Positions 37,701-49,960 of a DNA stretch of 64,000 bases are shown here, one piece after another. Location of the stretch: positions 1 through 64,000 of the forward strand of contig UZAN01039920.1 of NCBI GenBank assembly GCA_900618425.1, written 5' to 3'. The notes below the pieces were generated by a model. That model was not told the origin of the DNA and did not search any database. It worked only from the letters and a program-made list of their open reading frames with translations. The first letter of the stretch is position 1, and every line of letters starts with the position of its first letter. The stretch is from Echinostoma caproni (lineage: Eukaryota > Platyhelminthes > Trematoda > Plagiorchiida > Echinostomatidae). The position numbers were made by a program, and so were the translations under genes.

Positions 37701-38080
37701 AAAACATTGATAACGGAAAAGGAAATTGTTGTGCCGTTCAAAACATTTGTTCAATATCAGTTGTATTCATTGCCCCCTTGAACGCGCAACATCAGTACTC
37801 GATACACACACAGACGTACAGACATACACGCACGTGACATGGACGTTCCTCACATGCAACCTTGATTACATTGACCAATCAGACTGCACCACGTGTATGC
37901 ATAGTATTGATTGGATCACTGCCGATTACTTGTACGGCCATTACCAGCTAAGGGTATGCTTCTGTCATTGTACATGAATTACGTTGCTACTGTTCTCTGC
38001 TAATTTAAAAGATTTACTTACGTGCATATTACGAGTCTTATTGAATACACCAGAAATGAATTTTTGTTTGGCACTGAAAT
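34800..38080. other. No gene recognised
   Basis: Non-coding. A 120-codon minus frame at 36429-36791 contains a short stretch (DEPTVYHGFRYRLQSGET) followed by a donor-like CCAGGTAGGG at about 36715; it is noted as a weak exon lead only. Confidence 0.4.
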
Positions 38081-38084
38081 GTTC

Positions 38085-38705
38085 AAGCTTTCGAAGCTTT
38101 TGATGTCATATCACGCAGTGTCTTCAGCCAAAGACGATCTGAATCTTTGAGGCCTCAGCCGGGGAGCCGGGAAACCCCAACGGAAGCCAGATCCGAGCAC
38201 AACCCCTTTAACCCTCTGCGCCACGCCATAGCCTGCCCACCTCGCTGTTTCTTCCAGCCTGAACCAATCTTCGCGAATAGTGCACGGTGTGGCAGACGGT
38301 GCACAGACATTCTTATGTCGTGCCCTAGCCGCCGAAGACGATGCTGTGAAAGTAGTCTGCTTAAAGGAAGACTATCTGATCCTAGAACATGTCACCTTAC
38401 CTCACCGATATTCACGCGATGCTCCCACCATACGCGGGCGACGTTGCGCAGACAACGGTTGTGGAATACGGATAGTCGTGAGACGTAATCTGCTCTGAGA
38501 AGCCAGGTCTCGCAGCCATAGAACGACATGAAACGTACCGTTGCGCAATACACATGCCCCTTCAGTGGAAAGCATATCTCACGCCAGTGCCAGAGATGCC
38601 ACAGATTAGCGAACGCTAATCAAGCGTGGATCGCGCGTTGAGAGATCTCCTCGTCCACACCTCCGCCTGCCGTTGTGCAACTCCTGGGGTAGACAAAGCT
38701 TCAGA
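38085..38705 (-). pseudogene. RTE-like LINE C-terminal region and 3' end
   Basis: In minus-strand frames one sees FMSFYGCETWLLRADYVSRL, then VFDHRCLRNVARVWWEHRV, the usual C-terminal part of these LINE polyproteins after the polymerase. Frame changes are present. The 3' end near 38.09 kb is inferred from where the GC-rich, protein-like character stops; no poly(A) or short tandem tail was identified with confidence. Confidence 0.7.
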
Positions 38706-39836
38706 CTACTTCCAGGATATCATTATCCAGCGAACAAGTAGAAACGGGTTCTTGTCAATGTTGCAACAAGACTTTGCACTTTGAAGGTGCAAACGACGTA
38801 CCACAGTGAAAACCTCAATTGCCAAACGGTTCAACGACTCTTGATTCGTTGATGCGTTGTCATCCAGTAAGACAATATCATCGGCATACTCTAAGTCTAT
38901 CATTCTATTTCCAGGAAAAAACTTGACGCTAGCTTGCGTTACATTATACAACGTGTTTTGTAGAATATCCTCTATGGCAACGTTAAGAAGAAACGGAGAG
39001 ATAGGACAATCCTGTCGCACCCTACTGTTGATAGAAAATGGAGTTGAGAATTCACCATAGACCGTAACCTTTCCCGATGTCTGGTGATAGATCGCTTTTA
39101 GGAATAAAACATATTTCTCAGGTACTCCGTATCTCCGCAGACAGTTCCACAGTACCGGGCGATCGAGAGAGTCGAAGGTCGATCAGATGTCCAAGAAGCA
39201 CGACGATAGTTAGCCGTCTGTATGCGTGCCGGTGTTCTAGTTGCTGATGGAAGGGATAAGATTTGATCTATGTAACCACTGCGTTCACGGGACCCGACCT
39301 GCTCCTCGCGGATTTGCTTCTCATGAAATGGGCTTAAAATAAACGCTAGCAGCTTCGGCGCTATTGGAATCAGAATTTTGCCCCTGTGGTTGGAACAGGC
39401 GTTGCGACAGTCCTTATTGCAGATGGGTGTAACAATCGATTGTATGTAGTACACTTTCAGTTTCCCAGATATTCGAGAACAGTCTCACAAGCTCTTCCAT
39501 GAGAGCTTTTCCACCATCTTTAAAAGGGCGGGTGGTAGGCCGTATGATCCAGCTGCCTTGTGGCGTTTCAGGGCGTTTCCATTCCGATCTCCGCTTCTGT
39601 GTGAGGTTCCCTGGATAGTGACCAGAGTGCACTCTCAAGAGAACTCCCTGGAGGGAAGGGTAGTTGAACTGCGATGTGATGTGCTCTGTCCAGAGTTCCA
39701 AGCGTCGATGAGAACTGTATCTTAGGGTGGCGTCTACTTCGCAAATTGTTTCAATAACGCACTGTCTTTTGGGGCCCGTGGCACGGATGAGCTGAAATAG
39801 TTGCCGGGTGTTCCCACATCTAGCTGCTGATTCCAC
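38706..39836 (-). pseudogene. RTE-like LINE reverse transcriptase
   Basis: The inter-domain segment at 39836-39460 (NTRQLFQLIRATGPKR) leads into reverse transcriptase motifs: IVTPICNKDCRNACSNHRG and PIAPKLLAFIL (motif 1-2 region), then REEQVGSRERSGYIDQIL (normally QAGFR-GR). Next come RQDCPISPFLLNVAIEDIL and the catalytic LEYADDIVLL. YADD is encoded at 38888-38877 and is intact. Frameshifts separate the first and second halves near 39.1 kb. On its own the YADD half is preserved, but the polyprotein is not continuous. Confidence 0.85.
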
Positions 39837-39979
39837 CTCCTTTACACGCAGCGTCCACCAGGCTTCTCGATCGTTTCTGAAACGTTTTGGTAGTTCACGC
39901 TTCAGGGCGAGGGACTGTTCACTATACTCCCTGTGTGCCGGGATTGCTCGAGATGTGTCAATAATTCTGATAGAGTTAG

Positions 39980-40957
39980 ATGAGACCTAGTGATTTACAA
40001 CTCGGCGGGTTAGACCATAACTGTACATGCTGGCTGAGTGCATTGATGTTTGAATGGTTATCCAGTGTTGATCTACGCTTCTTATGGGTGAGGGTATTAG
40101 TTAGCCTTGCGGCCAAATCGTTTTGGTAATCGGCTAGCACGGCCGGATCATAAAGATTGGCGAGATCAAGCTGTTTGCATTTCGTCCTTTTGCAGCCACC
40201 AACTCGCATAGACAACTTGACACATACCAGTGCGTGCTCGGAGTCCAAGCAGGTAGAACAATAAGAATAGCATTCATTCACACATTCTCTCCATCTCAGC
40301 TAATAACTATATGATCAATCTCAATCCACATGTGTGCCGAATAGGGGTTACGCCAAGTGACAGGGTTACACTTTGGGTGTCTGAAATTCGTGCTAACGAG
40401 GAACACACCGTGCTCTGAGTACATGCTAAGAAGTCTATCCCCATTATCTGAACGATAGCCATCAAGACCATGATGAGATGGGTCTCATCGGGTGACAGAC
40501 GACCAACGCTTGCGTTTGAGTCTCCGGCCAGGATCACGATATCCGTCTTAGGTGCTTTGAGAAGAAGCTCATTTAGGTTGTAATAGAAAGCGTCCTTGAC
40601 TGTATCCGGGCGCGTATGCAGGAACCCCGAATAAGCATAGTTCATTTGGTTTCTACTTTTTAACCTTACTTGAGCCTCTGAGTTTCACTGCGCATCAGTC
40701 GGTTATCTATGGGGATCCAGTCCAATAAACCCGCCTCGGCTCTGGTGCTCAAGTCAATACCAATGCCTGCTTGACCCAGAAAAACGCAGTTGAAACGCTT
40801 CTTTTGGATTGGAAGGGGCCGTTAATCGGATCCCTTAGCTCGAATCCTGAATGCGTGTTTCCGAGAGGCAACACACATCAATCTCTAGACCTTTAAGCGT
40901 ACGAGCTTGTTGTCTTATACTCATTGGAATTCCTACACTGAACGTAGCCAGTTTGAA
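39980..40957 (-). pseudogene. RTE-like LINE endonuclease domain (APE type)
   Basis: The endonuclease nicks target DNA to prime reverse transcription. Its start is visible as FKLATFSVGIPMSIRQQART at 40957, followed by LEIDVCCLSETRIQDSS with the catalytic Glu in SETR. A stop codon follows directly. Further on are KTDIVILAGDSNASVGRL (the GD-N active-site motif, about 40510-40555) and LDSEHALVCVKL with GGCKR (about 40180-40250). The last motif is normally S-D-H, and here the Asp is Glu. At least one stop and several frame changes break the domain, so it is inactive. Confidence 0.8.
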
Positions 40958-41885
40958 CGCAGAGTGAGGTCAGCTCCGAATGACAAGGTATTGCTGAGAT
41001 AGATGTCAAGGAGGATAGCGGCGAGCTACAACATGAGTCTACATCAGTGGAACCGTCCCAGTCCCACAGTGGAAACATTTGGGATGTTGTATGGGGAGTG
41101 GCAAGTGGAAGTGTTGCTTGCAGATTTTAAAAGAGAGCTTGCATGCGTGTGAGATTCTGAGAACTTTGTGAATGCGTAAGTTCATAAATTCATGGTTGTT
41201 TCGAGTCAGTGGTACTACCCGGTTGCCCTGGCCGTAGTAGAGGGTTTTCTTGGGGGACTCTACCCGGAGCCTTTGGTTAATTAACCTAACCCACAAGGCA
41301 TTGGGGTGGAGTAAAGAGTCCAGAATCCTCTGGGAGCCGATGAGTGAGGGACCAGTTCATACGCATTTTGGATGTAGCCAAATACCCAGGGTAGCCAGAT
41401 TGCGCTTTAGCCGCGCACTTCTCGGGGAGCTTCACAGTGGTCAACTTCAAAGGTTAACTTTGGAGACCAGTTCTGTTGCGTCAAGGATTGGTGCCACTAT
41501 GAGCTTCTAAAGCCAGGTGTATGTAGTTTAGAATCAGAGTATAGCAAATTCTCCAGATTGACTATCAATGGTCAATCAATCCGGCGGAAATCGCCGGGCA
41601 TTCGCCTTTGCCCTTCAACTTGAAAGCTAACACCTCCGCCTCGAGATAGCAGTGGGTAGGACATCCTCAGCAGAAGCTGTTTGAGGCGCTTGGTCGTTTG
41701 GGGGCATTTATAGAGAAGTTTGGGACAAATGGCCATTTCGGAGCCTGAGACACCGACTCCCGACCGTACTGAGGCATTTTGGGATTGGAAGCTCGCTACT
41801 AGGTCACTGACAAGAATAGAAAACGAGAACGAAGAGAGTATCACTCTGTAGCACTCCCGAATTGTTCTCGACTGTTAAAGATGTT
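40958..41885 (-). other. 5' region of the RTE-like LINE
   Basis: GC-rich sequence that continues the RTE-like element upstream of the endonuclease. Open frames of 85-90 codons (41039-41296, 41572-41844, minus) may be remnants of a leader or first ORF, but I recognise no domain in them. Confidence 0.5.
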
Positions 41886-42527
41886 NNNNNNNNNNNNNNN
41901 NNNNNNNNNNNNNNNNNNNNNNNNNNNNNNNNNNNNNNNNNNNNNNNNNNNNNNNNNNNNNNNNNNNNNNNNNNNNNNNNNNNNNNNNNNNNNNNNNNNN
42001 NNNNNNNNNNNNNNNNNNNNNNNNNNNNNNNNNNNNNNNNNNNNNNNNNNNNNNNNNNNNNNNNNNNNNNNNNNNNNNNNNNNNNNNNNNNNNNNNNNNN
42101 NNNNNNNNNNNNNNNNNNNNNNNNNNNNNNNNNNNNNNNNNNNNNNNNNNNNNNNNNNNNNNNNNNNNNNNNNNNNNNNNNNNNNNNNNNNNNNNNNNNN
42201 NNNNNNNNNNNNNNNNNNNNNNNNNNNNNNNNNNNNNNNNNNNNNNNNNNNNNNNNNNNNNNNNNNNNNNNNNNNNNNNNNNNNNNNNNNNNNNNNNNNN
42301 NNNNNNNNNNNNNNNNNNNNNNNNNNNNNNNNNNNNNNNNNNNNNNNNNNNNNNNNNNNNNNNNNNNNNNNNNNNNNNNNNNNNNNNNNNNNNNNNNNNN
42401 NNNNNNNNNNNNNNNNNNNNNNNNNNNNNNNNNNNNNNNNNNNNNNNNNNNNNNNNNNNNNNNNNNNNNNNNNNNNNNNNNNNNNNNNNNNNNNNNNNNN
42501 NNNNNNNNNNNNNNNNNNNNNNNNNNN
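41886..42527. other. Assembly gap, 642 N
   Basis: Unknown sequence at the 5' edge of the RTE-like element, probably unresolved because of repeats. Open frames that appear to span it are artefacts. Confidence 1.
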
Positions 42528-45500
42528 CACATTCTGCGGATGCGTCTAATGATTTGGTAAAGTAATGAATCAGAGAGACTAGAGCAGCCAAAGTGGACCT
42601 GTTTGATTTATATGTAAACTAAGGAGGGTCTCTAGAGGTACTGAAAGAAATAAACAAACGTTTCAGAATGGCACGTTCTTCCAAGTTAAGACCTCCGTGT
42701 GTTACAGTAATGTGACGGAAACGTTTGGTTAGGGTGCTGGATCTACAACGTCTTACAATAGTAATGATTGTAATGAGTCTCCGGCAATAAGGGATAGAAT
42801 ATGTGCCAATGATATCTTGTCCAAGCTCTTCATCTCCCTGGTTTCCTGAACCCACCCCTCCCTCCTGCCGACACACATGGGTTTTCACACAACACAGATC
42901 CCTCAGAACTGGGTCATACGACCAACTCGACATGACTGAAAAACCCGGAAGCACGGATTTGAGAATGGGATGTGCAACACACACACACACAAAATGACCG
43001 ACTCCTCGCATTTTATTGTTCTCCTTCCAACCCCCAGGTTTTTCCCCTGATAAACTGCAACACCATGATTACGAGATAACGAAAGCACCTGTTCACCTTC
43101 AATTGTGTTCCAGATAAACAATCAACATCGTTGTCCGTGTATGATGTACTAATATTTGACCCGCCACATCACTTAGTGTTGACGTATGTAGCTGCATCAC
43201 TGTCGGTTTTCTTGTTACATGAGACTCTGTATTGTGGGAACAGGTTATAACCATTGATAGTCACTAAAACCTCGATAACTTGCGGGTTCAGACAAGATTG
43301 TTGTATGCAAATCAGACATGTATAAGCATGAATCTGAGAACGAAAAACAAGTATTAAATCTCATATTTTCGGGAACAAGGAACGTGTGTTCTTAGTGATG
43401 GACCGGACATTTTCCACGGAAGGGTGTACTGAGGAGCAACTTGCCACCAGATCTGGTTGTTTTTTGTGTGAATTCCGAAATCCGAGGCAATTAAGTGTAG
43501 TCGAATCAACTCTTGTAGTAATCCGCGAGTGTATAAGCAGAGAAGTGTGTATCAAAAGGTATTTTTCAGTACAATTTGATCCACGGATGGAGTTCATTTT
43601 TTTGCTAAGTGCACAACATTTATGCTAATTGACCTAATAAAGTGCTTTAAGTGTTTAGCCTTACCTGTGTCAGCTGGACATGGAACTTTTGTAATTTACT
43701 TGCAAAGGAGGACAAGTAGACTAAGATGAATTGGGCACTATCTTCAATAACATTTAAATAACATTCTTCTTCAAAGTACCCGTGGAAGTGCACAAAATTA
43801 CAAACGGTAAATTTTGAAAGTAAATTGGATTAGTGAGGGTGAACGCTTTACAAATGAATTACAATGAATGAATCTCCTTTGCCACACAGACGAAGAAGTG
43901 CAGCTTTATTATCTTGCTACTGGTGTACAATTTCACAAAATGTATATTGCATCAGTGACCCCGGTAAGGCATTCTTAATGAATTGTGGTACTCGTATATG
44001 AAAGAAATAATTATAACGAAAGTGGGACATAATCCTCCCTCTTGAGTCCCATTTTCCCTAATGGGCCTTATTGGTTTGTCGCAAAATGCCTTTAGGGTTA
44101 CTTCCAACTGGCGATTAATTTATTTCACTTTTGTGGATTTATGCACACATTCTTAGGTTTTGAGTTGAACTGCTACTACTGGAGTCCGGATATAGATTGG
44201 GTTGAAATATCAGTAGTTCCAGCAGTAATGAAACCCTTCTCTAATTATCCGTGAAAATCGGAATATTTTCGGTATTATCCCTCGCCTCCTTCTCAACCAT
44301 GTTAATAATAGCCTAGGATTTACTAAAACACATACCTACAGCCAATTTACTGACAAAGTTGTAAGCATCCGTTATAAACTAAGAGGAACAAATTCACAAT
44401 AATAATCTAACTTATGAATGAAGTGAATATAAGTCACATTATATGGTTTTGATCGGCCAGAACTTTCTTTCCCTGACCAATTGTTGACATATACGCTACA
44501 AAACGCCCAAGAGCAGAATAACCCAAGGGGACTGCTACTTCTCATAAGGGAAATGATTATTTTGATAAACGCAAAGTAAATTCTATTTTCACATTCAGAA
44601 CAAACTATCCTAATTTAAGTAGTCATGTAGAATTATCTCCGATAACCTTGATCGGTATTGATTTTTCGGTGACCACGGCGCACATAACGTGTCGGAAGTA
44701 ATTTATTTCCTTTGTATAATTATAAATCACGGCTGGTGGTTTTGCAGTACTCTTTTTGAAAGAAAGATCGATTAGCAATGGTTGTGTTGCTCAGGCGTTT
44801 AATAGCTAAAGTGTTCACTGTTTGCGTTACCACACAACAGTCTCCTCAAGCTGTCTTTGCTTTCTGAAAAATCATCTTCTCGGGATAACTTATTCCATTA
44901 GCGTCGTGATATGTGGTCCCTTTTTCAATTTAACCCAGGTGATCAGTTGATTGTACGCTTTAATCAAATGCTCTACAGGATTATTGCTTTTTCATGGCAT
45001 TTAAGTTGCTATCCACATTTGATTGGTTATGTAGAACTGATAAACTATTCAAACACCGTATTCTACAGGGAAATATTTTAAAACGACCTGTGTTATTGCT
45101 TATTTTTCTGGTACATTTTGTTTTGTATTCTGCTTGAAATAAACCACCGTTTCTCACTAACTAATGAATTAAGTCACGTCACTTTTTGTATACATCATCC
45201 CACACATGTTTCTTTCAACAGTCCCCATAATTGGCATGAGCTTGTTGTTTCGAAGGCACAAAATATTTTCGGTCGCGCACGCTATTTGTTTTCTCTTTGA
45301 CATTTTATGGGTACAAACAATGCGAGTAGTGAATTATCATCATATGCGGAAAACGTAATTCCTCGGGTTACTCAGTCAATAGGTGTGAGAGATATAGATT
45401 ACCTATTTGCCATCATGTTTTGTTGCACAATTCTGCTCGTCTATTGGTATTGGTATTTGAAACCGTAAACTTTCTCCAAATTCAAAGATTTTCAGTTTGT

Positions 45501-46230
45501 TAGAATTTGGATTTACAGAAAGAACCAGGTCAAATATGGTTTTACATACTGTCTTCTACCTTTTTTAGGGTTTCGGATGCACCGTTGTGCTCATAAAACA
45601 TCTGTCATGCAGGGATGATTCAAATAGCAAGGGTAGAGGAGATAAGCAAGAAAACTACATTTACGCGTTCCATTGAAGATAAACAGATTCGAGAAATGTT
45701 GTCAGCACTTAATGGAAAGGTTTCTGATGACCGACAAAGAGTACTGGGCAGTTGTTTCGTTCTGTTTAGGACTCATCAGTAGTTCATATTATTTGTGTCC
45801 CTATTAGGACTTCACCGCTGATCAGTACTACTTTGTAAACCATTGATACCTTTGAACAATAGTGCTGTTTTTCAAGCAAAGCAAGACAAACAAAAGCAAA
45901 AAAATATTTCCAAGAAGAACTTGTTATTTGCCCAAAGTATCTCCTATAATAAAATCTCTTTTCAATCAAATACTGCAACTATAAATGTAAGAGTTACGAC
46001 AATGTAGTAATTTGGGAGTTCAGCCTCAGGAGCGATTACCAAATGTCATTTATTCACAGACAAATATCATTACCTTCAAAAGTAATAGATGCTAATTCGG
46101 AACTGATTACATTACTTCATATTCATATGAAGTATTTTCGCGCACGATAAATGAAGATTTTTCATAGGAAAATACCACTATCGTGTTAGTATCGATATTG
46201 GAAAGTAGTGATAGTAAACAAACGTTAACA
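42528..46230. other. No gene recognised; (AC)n tract
   Basis: A short (AC)n run lies near 42977-42991. The 130-codon minus frame at 42619-43011 shows no motif. The rest is AT-rich non-coding sequence. Confidence 0.45.
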
Positions 46231-46379
46231 ATACCCCAAAATGTCTTCCCTACACGGTTTTCACTAGCGGTTTCAATCCANNNCCAGTTAGGTGTCGACG
46301 AGCTTCTCGGGAGTAAAAGGGACGTAGTAAGAATTACGCCGCGCAATCTGATATCAGAGAATTCCTCTTGGTCTCAATA

Positions 46380-46430
46380 CATTTGGTGGTAGAGAGCTTT
46401 GCTGTCGTCCGGTTCAATATCACGCCTATT
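46380..46430 (+). repeat. Possible tRNA-derived remnant
   Basis: GGTGGTAGAGAGCTTTG resembles an A box and CCGGTTCAATATCACGCC a B box about 20 bases later. Spacing and sequence are too poor for a tRNA gene. Three ambiguous bases lie just upstream at 46281-46283. Confidence 0.25.
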
Positions 46431-49400
46431 CTAGTGGGAACTTGTGTGGTTCGCCACTCCAATTCTCGGGGCTTAGATTACCGGTTTCCATGACGGAGCA
46501 GCAGGTCTTCGTGACTATGGGGTTCGCCCCGTCAACCGTTCACCACGAAATGTGTGATACATATATATTGCAAAATCCTGAACTTTTGAAGATGGTCTTA
46601 TCAGACGTAATTGGTCCATTTATTTATTTGCAAAGCATTCAAGTANTATGTGTGCAGACAAGAGAGCTAATAAAGCAACCTTAGTGTGGATTTTGGTTCG
46701 ACGGGAGAAGATACATTCACTGCTCCATCGCTTATTATTGACTTGTTGAGAAAGAATTTCAAATTCGTGATTTGCTAATCCATAGAAGAAGGCTCTAAAG
46801 TAATATTTCGAGCATTACTATTAAGACGGAAAGTTTAACAAAGGTGAACTAATTACTATCCAAATAAGAATGTTTCAAATTTCTAAACAGCCGTCTCTCA
46901 TTATGTCTGATCAACGGAATCCACGATATAATGATATAGAGATAGGCTTTTTATTGTTCCTGGACTATGCACACATTCTAGAATATCGCTGTATTTCAAT
47001 AAAAGAAAGATCAGGAAATTCGATGACGTCACGTGCAATCTCAGCGCAGTGCAACATACCCTGCCGGTGTACCTGCAATGCCAAAATATCGTTAACATAA
47101 AATGCATATCATCATTTATCAGACGTGGATACATTGAGAAGATAAAACGTCCGACATAACGCTCGTGGTGCGCTTCATGGGCTAGGAGTTTAACTTCCTG
47201 GCACTCAACCGACGTTCGAACGCATGGACCACGCATTTAATGCAAGTGTTTATTCAAACCGTTTGAGTGAAGTGTATTCGCATTGATATAATTATAATCA
47301 GTTATATGCTAACACCGAGACACACTTTCAGATCAACTCACCCAAGTAAGGAAATGGTACGCTTTGATAACTACCAGGATAGCTTATTTCCCCCTGTTTC
47401 CAGAGTACATGTTTGCCAATTTGATTCTTTTGTTTTGACCGTTTTACAAAATGAATATACCTTCTGCCTCGATCAGCGCCCCATTTTTCGAAACGTTATA
47501 TAATGTATTGCTCTGTTACTTTAATGTTTAACTTGCATGTCTCGTAAGAGAGGCTAATTGAGTTTGATGATTATTGCTGTTCTTTTAGCAATTATTGGTG
47601 CGTAATAACATTCCAGTGCACAAGGAGTTCCACCTCGTTGGGACAGGAATTGCTCTGTCCTTACTCGTAAATTTCATTTTCCGTATACTTTCAAACCAAT
47701 TGTCAGAATTCCTTGGGCCGTAATAGTCCCGGAGCGTATTTTCGCCTGTGCCCCGCCCCGTGCCTCATGCTTATTCACATTCATCTCAGCCAAGTTGAGA
47801 TTTTTGTCCTAGAAACTCCCGTTTTCCATTTTTAGTTCATTTATCAACGTCCTGCAATGCGCACCAGCATTGTTATGATTTACTAATTACTTTCAACTTC
47901 TGATGGCCGGGGTACGGTCTTTTCTGGGAACAATTGTTTAAGCCAATGCATATTATGTGGCCTTTCAGTATGTTTGACAAGTTCTAACAAATAAAACGGA
48001 CTTGTTTGGGTTTGTCATGGTAATAAATATTGTATCATTCGATGGCGAAAATTCTCAGAAGAATATAAAATATCTGTGCCTGTTGAAAACACATGTGGAA
48101 GTCTGTAACAGTTATCACGCACAACCGATAGGTTTGGAACTGAACGAAGTAGTTGGCTACTGTTTTTGACACAGTTCTGACACAATATTTCATTATATTT
48201 AAACATACCCCGTTCTGCATGGAAAGAATGAACTTCGATGAGTTTGAACTTGCAAATTGGAGAAATTTTACAATTGAAAATTGGTCATGCGCAAAGCTAA
48301 GTGGCACAAAATAGAAACTGCTTTCGAAGGGGACAGAAAATCGATCAATCGGGCTTGAAAAATTCATTGTTGTTTCAGGAAACGAAAGAGTTTTATTTGC
48401 TGAAAATAAATATATTTTCCGGGGGCACAACGATCTCGTTCGATCACATTATACGCAAAAGCACTGCAAAAAGTTTGCAATTGGAAAAATAAAACATGCT
48501 GACAATGGGCTGAATCCAAAACGGGGGTTCGGATTCGAAGTCATCTGTATTCAGATGTCTTCAGTGGTCTTGTATTTGGGTTCCTGGGTATTCTGACTAT
48601 TTATCCATGTTTCAAAGCTGATATCAATGAGCTATCGTCTCAATAGATCTGCATAATATGCTTTTCATGCGGGTTAATGCAAAGCGTTGATAATTTCGTA
48701 AAGTACGCCTTCCTTGAATGCTTCCAAATGCAGTTCCCATTTGACCAATACCAAAGGAACGTTCATTAAGTCTAGCTCTCCTAAATGATAGACATTCACT
48801 ATTCAAATTTTCATATTTTATAGATCGATCAAGGAGCCAGATGATGAGCGTAAGTCAATATTACGTTTGATTTCCTAACTGCATGCACACGACCGTATAA
48901 AGCGGAATCTTGACTTGAATTTGACTCATATAACCCAGGCTCCTAATCTTCTCTGGGTTCACGGGCCTTATCTTGTACATACATCTACAAGTATATCAAT
49001 TTCGGGATAGAGCCGCATGGCCAATGTGCCTCCAAATGGCTGGAGCAGATTTCGTGAGGTTCACATGCAAACAAAACCACCGATCAAAACATTTCGATTT
49101 CGCACCCCACCCAATAACGAACGAAGTTTCACCTTCGCTTAACGACGTATTTATTCACTCGTGAAAACAATTATTTATCTGAAAATTAGCCATTATGTCT
49201 TATCTGCATAAAAACAAAGTAAACATGAAATTCAAAAACGCAATTCGGCCAGTCACACCCTAATACTAAACATTCCTTTTTAGGAATGTATTGCTAACAT
49301 TATTGAAACTCACTGAAAATTCCAATTGTAACATTTGGCAAAATACGAAATGACAAACAAGCCCGTTTTCCATAACATTCTCTTCTGGTACTCCAATGAA

Positions 49401-49510
49401 CAAACTATTATTCCGTTGCAACTTCACCGTTCGGGTCGCTTTAAAAAATGAAACTTATCTTCAAACTGACTGATATTCATGGATTTTCCACTTTGATCGC
49501 TAATGACTGA
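46431..49510. other. No gene recognised
   Basis: Non-coding sequence with one ambiguous base at 46644. The sequence before 49.5 kb does not match the N-terminal endonuclease of the LINE that follows. Confidence 0.45.
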
Positions 49511-49517
49511 TAGATTT

Positions 49518-49912
49518 ATGACTCCTGACACTCTGCCGTGTAGGTTGAGATTGTCCAAACACGATGATTGTTTGATTGGTGTCATCTATCGTCCTTCGTC
49601 AGCCACGGAATCAGGCAGTATGACTCTTTTGAACACATTCTCGCAAAAGGATTTACACATGTTCTGCTAATGGGTGATTTCAACTATCCCAACGTCGGCA
49701 AACTAATGACCTCCGATCACTTATTCGAACAATTTATAAAGCTAATTGCCTCACAGCCACTGTACAATCACGTGAAAGAGCATACCAGATTTGGAAACTT
49801 GTAATCACCATCCACACTAGATTTGGTGTTTAAGAGTTGATGATAGAATCCGTCGCCGCAACGAACCCTCTAGGACGAAGTGACCATGCTGTAATGTTGT
49901 TATGTTTCTATC
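49518..49912 (+). pseudogene. CR1-like LINE endonuclease, C-terminal half
   Basis: The first recognisable residues are LPCRLRLSKHDDCLIGVIYR. After a frameshift come THVLLMGDFNYPNVG (the GDFN active-site motif, about 49660-49700), then a stop and NPLGRSDHAVMLLCF (the SDH motif, about 49850-49900). The N-terminal part with the catalytic Glu is missing. Stops between the motifs make it non-functional. Confidence 0.75.
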
Positions 49913-49960
49913 AAAGTAATTACCTCAAACAATATTCGCTCATTCATAAGCTATGCAAAG

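Larger units (their letters stand above)
38085..41885 (-). mobile_element. RTE-like LINE, nearly full length, inactive
   Basis: The element reads on the minus strand in the order 5' region (41885-40958), apurinic endonuclease (40957 to about 39980), linker (to about 39460), reverse transcriptase (to about 38706) and C-terminal region (to about 38090). Total length is about 3.8 kb, near the usual size of RTE elements. The block is visibly richer in G and C than its flanks. Several stop codons and frameshifts interrupt it. The 5' end may continue into the 642-N gap that begins at 41886. Related RTE-type elements are common in trematode genomes. Confidence 0.85.

Noticed and set aside
38147..39060. 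Plus-strand open frames over the RTE-like LINE
   Set aside because: Shadows of the minus-strand element; no motifs in the plus frames.
41804..42591. Several open frames of 220-240 codons
   Set aside because: They consist of the N gap and have no real coding content.
42619..43011. 130-codon minus-strand open frame next to the gap
   Set aside because: It includes an AC microsatellite read as VCVCV and has no known motif.
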